In this document: in pieces, positions 24,603-33,671 of the stretch
How the letters are laid out: each line of letters begins with the position of its first letter
Position numbering within the stretch: the first letter of the stretch is position 1
Assembly: GCF_051846915.1 (NCBI RefSeq)
Contig: NZ_JBPYCR010000033.1
Coordinates: 1-39,597, forward strand
Direction of reading: 5' to 3'
Length of the DNA stretch: 39,597 bases
From: JBPYCR01 sp051846915
Lineage (GTDB): Bacteria > Bacillota > Bacilli > Bacillales > Amphibacillaceae
Program-made: the position numbers and the translations under genes
The notes under the pieces: model-generated
What the model was told of the DNA's origin: nothing
The model's database searches: none
Seen by the model: the letters and a program-made list of their open reading frames with translations, nothing else

Positions 24603-26198
24603 TTATTCACGGTTAAAATGTAACAACTCATAAATTTTAAATCCTAGGAATAAATTCAATTTCTCTTCCGTTTTTTTAAAATCACATCCCGTAATTTCTT
24701 CAATCCTTTTAATACGATATTTTAATGTATTAACATGGATATATAAGGCATTGGCAGTATCTTTTAAGGATTCATTATAGTAAAAGTACGTTTTTAATGT
24801 ATTAATAAGTTCTTGCTTAGAATCTTCACGTACTAACTTATCCATATTACTCTCATAAAACTCATATATTTCTCTTCTGCCCAAGAGCGGACTTAGCAGC
24901 CGAAAAACCCCTAAGTCTTCGTAATAGATAATTTCTCTTTTTTCCTTAGTTGTTTTCGTTAATTGCAATGTTTGTTCCGCTTGCAAAAAACTTCTTTTTA
25001 TCCCTTCTGGCCCTTCATCAATCTCCCCTACGCCTAAGCAAACAGGAGATTTTTGGCTGCTATAATCGTCGATTAGATTCATCACTTCTTCACATATCGA
25101 GTGTAACTTCTCATTATTATCAGCCTCTAAAATAATACAAATCCAATCTCTTATATTACCCACCAAAATAGTGGGCCATTTTTGCTGCAAAATTGAATTA
25201 ACTTCTGTCTTTGTCAACAGTTTCTCTTCAGTAAATGATGGGGTTTTTTGGTTTTCTTCCAGCAACATGCAAACATAATTCTTATCCTCTGATATATGAA
25301 ACTTAGCCCCCCACTCAACAAGGTCTTTTTCACTTATACTTGGGTTAAACAACAATTCCCTCATAAAATCATTTTTATACTGTTGTTCGACATCATACTT
25401 TACTTTTAAACGTAAAAATTCCAGCGATAATAAAGAAGCAGCTTTTTCTAAAATAGCTAAATCGATAGTAAGGTGGTCATTATTAACTTCCCAACTCGTA
25501 ATGTTTCCAAAATAAGCCTCATCTACAATAATTGGAGCAACAATACATGACATTTTCTCTTTTCCATACTTCCGTTTATAACGAATAGGCCGTTTAATTA
25601 TAATCAGTTCATCTTTTTGCTCTTTGGACAATGGCACAATAGGTTGCTGCGGTTCAGGTGTATGAATAAACGAAAACTCACTTTCAATGGTGGTAACATT
25701 TCTCGTTATTGTACTGACACTTTCAGCAAAAACATCAACCCCTTGCGAATTTAAAGAGATTTCTTGCAACACACTCGTAACTTGTTCCAAATTTTCTTGC
25801 AACACCACTTTTTCGTCAAAAATATGCTGCATTACTGGTGATAAAATATCCAAATAACTTACATGATCTGGTATTCGTATGACAGGAAACCCTAATTTAT
25901 CAGCACTTTTTATAATAGTATCAGGAATGGCCTCCATAGAATGAAATGGTTTTATCGCCAACGCGGTTACTCCAGCATAGAAGAGTTGTTGAATCAACAA
26001 ATTCTGTGCATCTTTATCATCTTTAATCGCATATAAAGATGTTAAAATTAATTCTCTTCCTTTGAGCCAATCCACAATATCGGGAACTTCCATAACTGTC
26101 ATATTCTCTATAATCTTATCCAATCCCTCATGGCCAGCTACAACTTCGCATTCTCTAAAACGTCCAAGCTTCATCGAATTTCGTAGTGAAATACTCAT
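24603..26198 (-). CDS. pucR: PucR-family transcriptional regulator
   Basis: A 531-residue regulator with the three usual parts: an N-terminal PucR domain (about 1-130; HEGLDKIIENMTVMEVPDI region), a central GGDEF-like ligand/dimer region, and a C-terminal PucR helix-turn-helix (about 465-525; LKDTANALYIHVNTLKYRI). B. subtilis PucR activates purine (allantoin) degradation genes. The start is placed at 26198, because GGAAGG lies six bases upstream and the ten residues before it look unrelated. The gene lies 251 bases upstream of the TAXI-ubiD unit on the same strand, with a PucR-box-like sequence between, so it is the probable regulator of the island. The inducer is unknown. It need not be the orthologue of B. 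subtilis PucR. Confidence 0.9.
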   Translation of the reverse strand: MSISLRNSMKLGRFRECEVVAGHEGLDKIIENMTVMEVPDIVDWLKGRELILTSLYAIKDDKDAQNLLIQQLFYAGVTALAIKPFHSMEAIPDTIIKSADKLGFPVIRIPDHVSYLDILSPVMQHIFDEKVVLQENLEQVTSVLQEISLNSQGVDVFAESVSTITRNVTTIESEFSFIHTPEPQQPIVPLSKEQKDELIIIKRPIRYKRKYGKEKMSCIVAPIIVDEAYFGNITSWEVNNDHLTIDLAILEKAASLLSLEFLRLKVKYDVEQQYKNDFMRELLFNPSISEKDLVEWGAKFHISEDKNYVCMLLEENQKTPSFTEEKLLTKTEVNSILQQKWPTILVGNIRDWICIILEADNNEKLHSICEEVMNLIDDYSSQKSPVCLGVGEIDEGPEGIKRSFLQAEQTLQLTKTTKEKREIIYYEDLGVFRLLSPLLGRREIYEFYESNMDKLVREDSKQELINTLKTYFYYNESLKDTANALYIHVNTLKYRIKRIEEITGCDFKKTEEKLNLFLGFKIYELLHFNRE

Positions 26199-26296
26199 GT
26201 GGCACCTTCCTATATGATATATTCTCATAAAAAATACTAAACGATTAACTTAAAGGCCTAACGATCAATATATATCTTTTTAATATTGCGAATCCT

Positions 26297-26305
26297 ATTA
26301 TAACA
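26297..26305 (-). promoter_or_regulatory. Extended -10 promoter element of pucR
   Basis: Minus-strand TGTTATAAT is a perfect TATAAT with TGn extension, about 100 bases upstream of the pucR start codon. No good -35 is visible. Confidence 0.45.
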
Positions 26306-26440
26306 TAGATTTTTAGAAAAATAGGTGAAACTCGTTCATTTCAAGCCATCGTAGAATTTTACCAGAATAACGATTTTCTTTGAAAATTACTAATAGTTTT
26401 TCCGCCAAATGCAAATCTGATAGACCATATTTTCATCCAT

Positions 26441-27175
26441 AATCAAAACCACCAGTGTGAACCGGTGGTTTGCTCTGCGGCTGAAAGCCTTTGTTACCGG
26501 CCTCGGCCTTAAAGGCCCTCTGAACAGTTCTCCCTCTTGCACCGCACTCACTCGCTGATTCTAAAAGAATCTCTTATTTTTTCTTATTTTTCTTCCCCGT
26601 GAATGGATCATATTCTTCAAATAAAGTTAACTGATCACTCATATAGTCTTCTCTCAGCTAATTTCGAATATATTCTTGAATTTGATTTTTATTTCTTCCC
26701 ACCGTATCTACAAAGTAACCTCGACACCAGAATTTGCGATTACCGTATCTATACTTTAAATTAGCGATCAAAAATCATTAAGCTACTTTTCCCTTTTAAA
26801 TACCCCATAAATTGAGATACACTTAACTTTGGTGGGATACTAACCAACATATGAATATGGTCTTTACAAGCAGCATTTGCTTCATGTATTTCTACATTTT
26901 TTCTCTCGCAAAGTTCTCTTATTATTTCTCCTATACTTTTTTATATTTTCCATATATAATTTGTCTTCTATATTTTGGTGCAAATACAAGATGATACTTA
27001 CATCTCCACTGTGTATGTGCTAAACTATTCTTGTCCTTCATTGGACATGCCTCCTTCTATGGCGAGATTTGGTGGTCGGGAAACCAACCTTATCTTACCA
27101 TGAAGAGAGGCGTTTTTTGACCCCACGCTAGAAGCTCTCCAGAACCCCCGGCATAGCCAGGGGTTTTCAAAAACC
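26441..27175 (-). mobile_element. Decayed IS200-type (IS200/IS605 family) element
   Basis: The element holds a broken Y1 transposase gene and is framed by subterminal hairpins like those of this family. One is AAACCACC (26446-26453) with GGTGGTTT (26464-26471). The other is AACCCC (27143-27148) with GGGGTT (27160-27165), with an inner GGC/GCC pairing. No tnpB gene is present, so it is the short IS200 form. Exact ends are uncertain, since these elements lack terminal inverted repeats. It cannot move by itself. Confidence 0.8.
26574..27041 (-). pseudogene. tnpA: Broken IS200/IS605 TnpA (Y1 transposase)
   Basis: From the ATG at 27041 the translation begins MKDKNSLAHTQWRCKYHLVF, the usual TnpA start, and runs to about IIYGKYKK. 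A frameshift then moves the match to another frame, which continues IGEIIRELCERKNVEIHEA and the HUH motif CKDHIHMLV. A second break follows after SSLMIFDR. The C-terminal part QEYIRN, with the likely catalytic Tyr, is followed by an in-frame TAG and then LREDYMSDQLTLFEEYDP to TAA at 26574. At least two frameshifts and one nonsense codon make it inactive. Confidence 0.85.
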
Positions 27176-27283
27176 ACTAAATAATAGAAACTCTCAACGA
27201 ATAAAACGTCTAATCATTGCAAGGAGACAAGCTTTCAGTTAAGCTTAAAGAAGATTTTCCTCTCAAGTAAGGAGGCTTATTAA

Positions 27284-27754
27284 ATGAGTCGGAACATTAA
27301 TTTAAATGAATTGGCTAGAGCACTTTATACGATTAATCGGCACGCAAAAACTGCTCCTGAACCGCAGCATTTGTACTTTATAAAAAAAGAGGCTATCAGC
27401 CGATTACTAAAAGAAAAGCGGGCAGAAAAAATAGGACTGCATTTTTCCAATCGTCCCAAATTCAGCAACCAACATTCTACATTGCTTGTAAAAGTAGATC
27501 AATACTATTTCCATATCCCTCCAGCAAAGGATGACTTTAAAAAATTAACGCATTTAGGTTCCCTTAATCAGAATTATCGTAATCCGCAAACAAAGATGCC
27601 TCTATCACATGCTAAAAAAGTTATCTATAACTACATTGACTGGAAACCAAAAAAGCAGCCATCGGTTACTCGTCAAGCCCATCACTCAGCCTATTTCACC
27701 CCATCATCCCTTGGTAAAATGGAATGGCCACCTAAAAAATCATTTCGCAATTAA
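27284..27754 (+). CDS. ykyB: YkyB-family protein
   Basis: A 156-residue basic cytoplasmic protein. The blocks YTINRHAKTAPEP (near 16-28), KIGLHFSNRPKFS (54-66), YYFHIPPAKDDF and HLGSLNQNYRNP agree with B. subtilis YkyB and with the conserved family of that name. Its function is unknown. AAGGAGG stands nine bases before the ATG. A hairpin terminator follows. Its return to the expected Bacillus ykx/yku neighbourhood marks the end of the island and IS relic. Confidence 0.88.
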   Translation: MSRNINLNELARALYTINRHAKTAPEPQHLYFIKKEAISRLLKEKRAEKIGLHFSNRPKFSNQHSTLLVKVDQYYFHIPPAKDDFKKLTHLGSLNQNYRNPQTKMPLSHAKKVIYNYIDWKPKKQPSVTRQAHHSAYFTPSSLGKMEWPPKKSFRN

Positions 27755-27762
27755 CAAGCAGC

Positions 27763-27803
27763 AGAAGGTTCGACGACACATTTCGTTGAATCTTCTTTCC
27801 TGT
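27763..27803 (+). terminator. Terminator after ykyB
   Basis: AGAAGGTTC pairs with GAATCTTCT (one G-T), with further inner ACG/CGT pairing, followed by TTTCCTGTTT. It stands between two convergent genes. Confidence 0.6.
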
Positions 27804-28133
27804 TTAATTAGACAATAATTTTCGTTTCAGTTGAAAAAACAAATATAAAATAACGACAAACAAACCAAAAAAAGCGATACTTTGCATAATAATTTTTATG
27901 ACAGATGCGTGAAAAGCATCCGTGTAGATGATTAATAATGAAGAAAGCACAATAGTAGTTAAACTACTGACAATGTACGTGATGATTTTCGTCAGGCCAT
28001 TTGCAACTAACCACAGCATTAGTGCATTAACAAGTAGGTAAATAATACAAACACTAAGAAATCCGAGTCCATACCAAATATGTTCTTCCGTAATTCCTAA
28101 AGGGGAAAAATGCCCGGTTTTGATCCAACTCAC
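27804..28133 (-). CDS. Small membrane protein of unknown function
   Basis: A 109-residue protein with three clear hydrophobic segments (about 20-45, 48-70 and 80-100) and a basic tail QLKRKLLSN, so the C-terminus is probably cytoplasmic. It starts at GTG 28133. The nearest Shine-Dalgarno, AAAGGTAG, lies about 13 bases away, so expression support is moderate. I do not recognise the family. It is convergent with ykyB and divergent from the EamA gene. Confidence 0.65.
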   Translation of the reverse strand: MSWIKTGHFSPLGITEEHIWYGLGFLSVCIIYLLVNALMLWLVANGLTKIITYIVSSLTTIVLSSLLIIYTDAFHASVIKIIMQSIAFFGLFVVILYLFFQLKRKLLSN

Positions 28134-28266
28134 GGTACAACAACTACCTTTCTTATCAATTTCCCATTATCATTTTTGGCAATTATGGAAAAACTTATAC
28201 ATGTATTTCCATCGTACCTTTTTTGTTATACTAAAAAGGGAACTTTGTTAATGGGAGAGAGATGCT

Positions 28267-29187
28267 GTGAACAGAGCTTTTATACTTATCATTGCTGGAG
28301 CCGGTCTATGGGGAACAATTGGATGGTTTGTTAAGCATTTATATATGTACGGCTTTACGCCGATGGAGGTAGTTACATTAAGAGCATCTTCAACTGCTAT
28401 TATCCTCGTTACATATTTACTGCTAAAATCGAGGAAAAGCTTAAAGCTTCATTCCATTTTCGATCTAAGATATTTTATCGGGACAGGAATTTTCAGTATC
28501 CTTTTCTTTAACTATTGTATGTTCACTGCCATCGAATTAACGACCATTCCATTTACTACCGCTTTATTATATACCGCTCCGGCATTCGTAATTATTTTTT
28601 CGTATTTTTTATTTAAAGAGCCTGTCACAAGGGAAAAGGTTATTGCACTCTTTCTTACAATATTGGGGATTTGTTTTATTGTTGGATTAATTCCGTGGAA
28701 TTTTAATGCATTGCAGCCAATCGGAATTCTCTTTGGACTCGGATCCGGAATTGGTTATGCCTTTTATAGTATTTTCAGTAAATTTGCATTAAAAAAATAT
28801 ACGAGCATCGTTATTACAACTTATACGTTTGTTGCAGCAACTGTAGCACTTCTTCCTTTCTTTCCGTACAAAGAAAAAATATATTTGCTTGCTAATTCGA
28901 ATGTTCTTTTTTTTGCAATAGGGCTTGGTTTATTCCCTACCGCTATTGCTTATATTATTTATACATACGGCTTGCAGCATACGGAAGCATCCAAAGCATC
29001 TATTCTTTCTACAATTGAGCCTGTCGTTGCTACCATTATCGGAGTTTTTGTATTCCGGGAAACATTTACTTCTGTACAACTGATTGGAATGGTCTTGATT
29101 TTAAGTGCTGTAATTTTTGTTCAACTAAATTCGAAAGGAAATAAACTGGAGGAAACTACGCATGTGGAGATTCATATGGAAGAGTAA
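28267..29187 (+). CDS. EamA/DMT-family transporter
   Basis: A 306-residue membrane protein of the drug/metabolite transporter superfamily with ten predicted segments in two EamA repeats (about 5-140 and 150-285). Typical stretches are GLWGTIGWFVK in repeat 1 and the second-repeat EPVVATIIGVFVFRE. It is probably an exporter of amino acids or metabolites. The start is GTG 28267 with GGGAGAG about seven bases upstream. It stands alone. The substrate cannot be predicted. Confidence 0.88.
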   Translation: MNRAFILIIAGAGLWGTIGWFVKHLYMYGFTPMEVVTLRASSTAIILVTYLLLKSRKSLKLHSIFDLRYFIGTGIFSILFFNYCMFTAIELTTIPFTTALLYTAPAFVIIFSYFLFKEPVTREKVIALFLTILGICFIVGLIPWNFNALQPIGILFGLGSGIGYAFYSIFSKFALKKYTSIVITTYTFVAATVALLPFFPYKEKIYLLANSNVLFFAIGLGLFPTAIAYIIYTYGLQHTEASKASILSTIEPVVATIIGVFVFRETFTSVQLIGMVLILSAVIFVQLNSKGNKLEETTHVEIHMEE

Positions 29188-29309
29188 AGAAGTTACTAAA
29201 AGATTTATTGTTAAGATCGGTGCATAACTTTCCGGGTCAATTATTCATTAACCGCGATGTTTTTCAAAATCTCTGCTCATCCAACTCATTTTCTCATCAA
29301 ATTATCAAG

Positions 29310-29486
29310 TCAACTATTCTTTACTCCCGATTCAATATTCATTCGGTCGTACTGGTTTAATAGATTATCTAGTTTTTGACTGACCTCAATTGATTCATCA
29401 CTAGTAAATCCTTTCGTAAAAGCTATTTCAGTCATATGGTTTCGTAAGGTTTCAATTTGTTTTATAAGCCTATCATTGGTATCCAT
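29310..29486 (-). CDS. Spo0E-like aspartyl-phosphate phosphatase
   Basis: A 58-residue protein of the Spo0E family, which dephosphorylates Spo0A~P and so delays sporulation. The signature SQKLDNLLNQYD lies in the second helix; the small two-helix size is typical. The frame is open to 29552, but the ATG at 29486, with GAGAGGAG ten bases upstream, gives the right N-terminus and leaves a normal leader after the promoter at 29556-29584. Which Spo0E paralogue it is cannot be told. Confidence 0.87.
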   Translation of the reverse strand: MDTNDRLIKQIETLRNHMTEIAFTKGFTSDESIEVSQKLDNLLNQYDRMNIESGVKNS

Positions 29487-29555
29487 GAAAATAGTACTCC
29501 TCTCTTGGCCTAAACACAGATGTATCGAACCGAAACGATATCTTAGACCCATTAT

Positions 29556-29584
29556 AGTATAATCAAAGAAACCAAGCTTGTCTA
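29556..29584 (-). promoter_or_regulatory. SigA promoter of the spo0E-like gene
   Basis: Minus-strand TAGACA and TATACT are exactly 17 bases apart, each one mismatch from consensus. The expected transcript has a leader of about 60 bases. Confidence 0.75.
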
Positions 29585-29716
29585 TGTCTTTTTTGTGACA
29601 TTTAAAGAATATTTTGTTTATATATTATAATAACCGAAAAATTTGCATTCGAAACGTAAGAAAGTCTATGCTACTATAGATAATGACATATACATGTCGG
29701 TGGAAGGATGTCATCA

Positions 29717-30241
29717 GTGAGTGAAACAAAAGAAAAAAAAGAATGGATCGAATGGGTCAAAGCTATTGTTATAGCACTTTTGCTTGCTTTCTTTTTAAGA
29801 AGCTTTGTATTTGCAACTTCAATAGTTGAGGGAGATAGCATGGATCCGGCTCTCGAAGACGGGGAAAAGGTCATTTTCAATAAATTTGTTTATATTATAT
29901 CCGAACCTGAACGCGGTGACATCGTCATTATTAATCGACCTCATAAAAATTATGTAAAAAGAGTCGTTGCTTTACCTGGAGAAACGGTAGAGATGAAAAA
30001 TCATACATTATATATTAATGGTGTGGAACATGATCAAAGTTTTCTGAACGATTCGGCTAGAATGTTAACAGGTAATTTTGGCCCGATTGAAGTTCCGGAA
30101 GAGAGTTATTACGTCATGGGCGATAACCGGGCAATAAGCAAGGATAGTCGAAATGGCCTCGGTTTTATTGGCAGAGAAGAAATTATCGGGAGATCGGAAT
30201 TTATTATTTACCCGTTCAATGAATGGGAGCTAACCAGATAA
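29717..30241 (+). CDS. sipS: Signal peptidase I
   Basis: A membrane-anchored serine protease that removes signal peptides of secreted proteins. One transmembrane segment near the N-terminus is followed by box B GDSMDP with the catalytic Ser41, box D YVKRVVALPGE with Lys81 and box E GDNRAISKDSR. The total is 174 residues from GTG 29717, which has GGAAGG nine bases upstream. The in-frame ATG at 29708 touches that Shine-Dalgarno directly and is a poor start. The length matches the small SipS/SipT type. The gene symbol is by family; which paralogue it represents is unknown. Confidence 0.92.
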   Translation: MSETKEKKEWIEWVKAIVIALLLAFFLRSFVFATSIVEGDSMDPALEDGEKVIFNKFVYIISEPERGDIVIINRPHKNYVKRVVALPGETVEMKNHTLYINGVEHDQSFLNDSARMLTGNFGPIEVPEESYYVMGDNRAISKDSRNGLGFIGREEIIGRSEFIIYPFNEWELTR

Positions 30242-30382
30242 AAGTGAATCTTTATCCAATGAATGATTACTTTCCTTTCCATTGAACGATAGTTCTAAAA
30301 AATGACTAGAAACAGTCAATAAGGTTTCCAGAAAGTGAAGGGTTACAGCCCTTATAATACTTTTATATTAATTAAATAATAA

Positions 30383-30406
30383 GGTCTGACACATCCATGT
30401 CAGACC
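30383..30406 (-). terminator. Hairpin after the 26-residue peptide gene
   Basis: GGTCTGAC and GTCAGACC form a perfect 8-bp stem (10 bp with flanking A-T and G-T pairs) with a short loop. On the minus strand TTATTATTTAATT follows. It lies 12 bases beyond the stop of the peptide gene at 30419-30499 and may also end the sipS transcript. Confidence 0.75.
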
Positions 30407-30418
30407 CTTCGTCGTTCA

Positions 30419-30499
30419 TTATTCATGATCAAACAAACAATATCCAATATTCAATGCGGCAATTCCTAAACAAATAATGCCAAAAGTAATTTCCCACAT
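30419..30499 (-). CDS. Probable 26-residue single-span membrane peptide
   Basis: The frame begins MWEITFGIIC and ends LFDHE-stop. It is almost entirely one hydrophobic helix, with an acidic residue near each end. AAAGGAG lies exactly eight bases before the ATG, and a hairpin terminator follows the stop, so it has the parts of a real gene. The size and shape recall small subunits such as KdpF or CydX, but I do not recognise the sequence. It is separated from the downstream end of ktrD by 335 bases and reads in the same direction. Confidence 0.6.
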   Translation of the reverse strand: MWEITFGIICLGIAALNIGYCLFDHE

Positions 30500-30834
30500 G
30501 GGCGTTACTCCTTTCTGTTATTATGCATTTATACTATATGTACTTTTTTGCATATATATCATGACTTTCCTACATCATAGCAATTTTGTAGCATTAAATA
30601 AAGTCATTTCTATTGAAAGCGTACCAATAACAAATGGAAATTGTACTATTTTGTACAATGGCCCCCTCTTGTTCTACATGCGAAAAAATTTTAAAACGGT
30701 GTTAGTGGCTTATTGAGATAAATCAACTTGAATTATGCCCGGATCCGCGTCGTTTTCAATAAATAGACACCTATAGAATAGATATAAGTATTTCTTCGCG
30801 TGCTTTTTTCATGAGTGACTTCTCTTCACCCGTA
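30500..30834. other. Intergenic stretch without a recognised gene
   Basis: This lies between ktrD (ends 30835) and the small peptide gene. It is AT-rich; a TATAGTATAAATG stretch near 30525-30540 on the minus strand could be the -10 of the peptide gene. No terminator with a T tract was found for ktrD. Confidence 0.4.
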
Positions 30835-32199
30835 TTAACCGATAATAATTTTCTCCTTAGGATAGTGCACTTTCCCGTTTTGTTTTCTCGTTTTAAACGT
30901 AAATAAAAATGTCAAAATACCAATTCTTCCTATAAACATTAATACCATTAAAATGATTTTACTGAAGGTTGTTAACTCACTCGTAACCCCTAAAGACAAA
31001 CCTACCGTCCCAAATGCAGACGTCACTTCAAACAACAGTTGCATGATCGGAAACGGCTCTACGATTAAGAGGATCAGCAAAGAAAAAACAACGAATATAA
31101 AAGCCATTAATGTCACTGTTACAGCTTTTAATAAATCTTCTTCATATACTTCCCGTTTGAAGAGACGTATATTCCGCCCCCCTCTTGCATAAGTGATAAT
31201 AAAAATAATAACAAGCGCAAATGTAGTTGTTCGAATCCCTCCGCCGGCACTACTTGGTGAAGCACCGATAAACATTAAGACCGACATAAATAAATGATTT
31301 TGTTCCGTTAACAAATTGACATCCATCGTAGATAATCCAGCACTTCGCGTTGTAACCGACTGAAACAGGGAATAAAACAAACTTTCATGCCAGGACTTCC
31401 CTGCAAAGAAATGGTTCATGTCCAATAAATAAATGAAAATCGTACCGATAACAACGAGAAAAAAGAACGTAATTGTTGTCACTTTTGTAAACAAGCTAAA
31501 ACGCATATATTTACGGTCTTCTTTTTTTGACAGAAGAAATTCCTTAACTTCTACTAAAACCGGAAAACCGATCGCACCAAAAATAATAAGCAATATATGC
31601 ATAAATTGAATAAAATAATCATTGCGATATAAATGCAATGATTCGCCAGTAATATCGAATCCACCATTCGTAATGGCACTAATTGTAGAAAAAAAACTAT
31701 GCAAAAAAGATTCTTGTACCGTCGGATAATACTGTAGATAATACAATCCCAGAATGACGAAAAAAATGAATTCAATAATAAATAGAACGTATATAATTTG
31801 AATAATCAGTCGAACCATACCTTCAAAGTGTGTTTGATTTTGATCCGTCATAATTAAACGTCGCTCTTTCAAACCGATTTTTTTACCTAAAGCAATCCAA
31901 ATGAGCGTTCCAATCGCCATAACACCAATTGCACCCAATTGTAAAATAACAGCTAGAAAAATAATACCAGTCGTACTAAGCGTATCTGCAACCGTAATGG
32001 TACTCAAACCCGTCACACTGAAAGCACTGACCGCCGTGAACAATATATCAATAAAAGGAATATCTACTCCCTCCTGGTGTGCAACCGGTAAAGCAAGAAG
32101 TGCTGTTGAAATAACTACAGCAATTAAGTAAAAAAATAATAATATTTGTACAGGGGATAAATTATTTACCCACCGGACAAAAGAATGTTGGTTAAGCAT
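30835..32199 (-). CDS. ktrD: KtrD/KtrB-type K+ uptake membrane subunit
   Basis: A 454-residue member of the Trk/Ktr superfamily that forms the ion path. Four P-loop repeats are visible with their selectivity-filter glycines: SVTGLSTI, ITNGGFDITG, TRSAGLSTMD and SAFGTVGLSLG. It pairs with an RCK subunit such as KtrC (6833-7498 here). In B. subtilis KtrC works with KtrD as the low-affinity system. AAAGGGAG precedes the ATG. It is an isolated gene. Confidence 0.92.
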   Translation of the reverse strand: MLNQHSFVRWVNNLSPVQILLFFYLIAVVISTALLALPVAHQEGVDIPFIDILFTAVSAFSVTGLSTITVADTLSTTGIIFLAVILQLGAIGVMAIGTLIWIALGKKIGLKERRLIMTDQNQTHFEGMVRLIIQIIYVLFIIEFIFFVILGLYYLQYYPTVQESFLHSFFSTISAITNGGFDITGESLHLYRNDYFIQFMHILLIIFGAIGFPVLVEVKEFLLSKKEDRKYMRFSLFTKVTTITFFFLVVIGTIFIYLLDMNHFFAGKSWHESLFYSLFQSVTTRSAGLSTMDVNLLTEQNHLFMSVLMFIGASPSSAGGGIRTTTFALVIIFIITYARGGRNIRLFKREVYEEDLLKAVTVTLMAFIFVVFSLLILLIVEPFPIMQLLFEVTSAFGTVGLSLGVTSELTTFSKIILMVLMFIGRIGILTFLFTFKTRKQNGKVHYPKEKIIIG

Positions 32200-32367
32200 A
32201 TTAATACTCCCTTTTTATATCGAATAAACACGACTCGGTGCGAGTTCAAAAAATTCCGTATTAAATACAAGCCAACGAAGAAATTCGTCACTAATAATTT
32301 GGTGTCTTTTTGAACAACTTCTTAGTGGTAATTATAACAAGTGTATGTAAATAATACTCGCTTTTTT

Positions 32368-32396
32368 TCGACATTTCCAGTAAATCTCGATACAAT
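32368..32396 (+). promoter_or_regulatory. SigA promoter of cdaR
   Basis: TCGACA and TACAAT are 17 bases apart, each with one mismatch, about 57 bases upstream of the cdaR start. Confidence 0.75.
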
Positions 32397-32452
32397 TCAA
32401 TTAACTCAATAAGAACCCGCTCATAGAGCGACTTCAGAAAGGTTGTTTTACC

Positions 32453-33580
32453 ATGGAGTTAACGACAGATCTTGGAGATAAAATTATAAATGAAACGAAG
32501 CGACTAATTAATGAAAATATAATTATCGTAAACAAACAGGCAATCATTATTGCTAGCACTAACAGGGAGCGGATTGGTCACTTTCATGAGGGTGCAAGCG
32601 AAACGATTAAAAATAAGACCGTAACCGTCTTGACAGCTGGTGATGAGCAGACAATGCAAGGTGTAAAGGCCGGTATCAACCTGCCAATTACGATTCAAGG
32701 AAATGTTATCGGAGTCATCGGAATTACCGGTAACCCGGACAAAGTTGCACCATTTGGTTCCTTAATGCAAAAAATGACCGAGTTACTAATTAAAGAAAAT
32801 GTATTCATTCAAGAAACCGAATGGAAGGAGCGTATCATAGAGCGGTTTGTATTTGATTGGCTCCAAGCAAATACGATCGACGATGAATTCGTAAAAAGGG
32901 CATACACCCTAGGAATAAATTGGGAAATAAATATAAGATGTATCCTTGTTGTTTTAAAGCATATAGACAATGAACCAATATCCCCTATTATTTCAACCAG
33001 TAAAAGCTGGCTGGAAGAACACTTGAAAGGTATTGTAATCAAGTGGGAGGAAAACAAAATTCTTATTTTATTGGAAACGAACCAAGCATGTCCGGAAGAT
33101 GCATTACTAAACGATTTAGAATCATTTCAACGCTTTGCCAACGAAAAGTTACAAACGAATACAGCTATCGGAATTGGAAATGCTGTCGATGCTGATTCTT
33201 TAGAGACCTCCTACGCTCAAGCAAAAAAGGCTTTAAAAACAAGTAACTACTCCATTGTTCTTTATAATGATCTCTTTCTGGATATTTTACTCACCGATAT
33301 TTCTGAGCAAACGAAAACGGCTTTTATCAATCGTACATTACAAACGATTATTCATGATAAATTGTTGCTTCAAACATTGCAAGCATATTTACAAAACGAT
33401 TTACAACTTAAGACAACCGCCGAACAACTGCACGTCCATATTAATACATTGCATTATCGTCTAAATAGTATTTATGAACGTTCAGGTTTGAATCCTAAAT
33501 GTACGCAAACCATTACTGCATTTTATTTAGCCTTTCTGTTTTTAGATGAAAAACCAAATATACAGAATGCTAATCCATAA
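32453..33580 (+). CDS. CdaR-family sugar-diacid/glycolate regulator
   Basis: A 375-residue DNA-binding regulator. Residues about 4-135 are the diacid-recognition domain, with the typical LINENIIIVNKQAIIIAS start and GVIGITGNPDKVAPFGSL. A GGDEF-like middle follows, and the C-terminus is a PucR-type helix-turn-helix (TTAEQLHVHINTLHYRL). In B. subtilis the homologue YsfB precedes the glycolate oxidase genes ysfC-ysfD; here it stands 91 bases upstream of glcD on the same strand. It probably activates glcDF in response to glycolate or a similar hydroxy acid. AAAGG is about ten bases before the ATG. Confidence 0.88.
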   Translation: MELTTDLGDKIINETKRLINENIIIVNKQAIIIASTNRERIGHFHEGASETIKNKTVTVLTAGDEQTMQGVKAGINLPITIQGNVIGVIGITGNPDKVAPFGSLMQKMTELLIKENVFIQETEWKERIIERFVFDWLQANTIDDEFVKRAYTLGINWEINIRCILVVLKHIDNEPISPIISTSKSWLEEHLKGIVIKWEENKILILLETNQACPEDALLNDLESFQRFANEKLQTNTAIGIGNAVDADSLETSYAQAKKALKTSNYSIVLYNDLFLDILLTDISEQTKTAFINRTLQTIIHDKLLLQTLQAYLQNDLQLKTTAEQLHVHINTLHYRLNSIYERSGLNPKCTQTITAFYLAFLFLDEKPNIQNANP

Positions 33581-33671
33581 ATTTTGTACCTTTCTATATA
33601 TATTTTTCTGAATCTTTCCATTAAAATAAAGGTAACGTCTTTAAATCGACACATAGATAAGGAGAGATGCT

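Noticed and set aside
27609..27818. 69-residue frame inside ykyB
   Set aside because: Out-of-frame shadow of ykyB that crosses its terminator.
30477..30716. 79-residue plus-strand frame between sipS and ktrD
   Set aside because: No ribosome binding site, low-complexity sequence, and overlap with the better supported minus-strand peptide gene.
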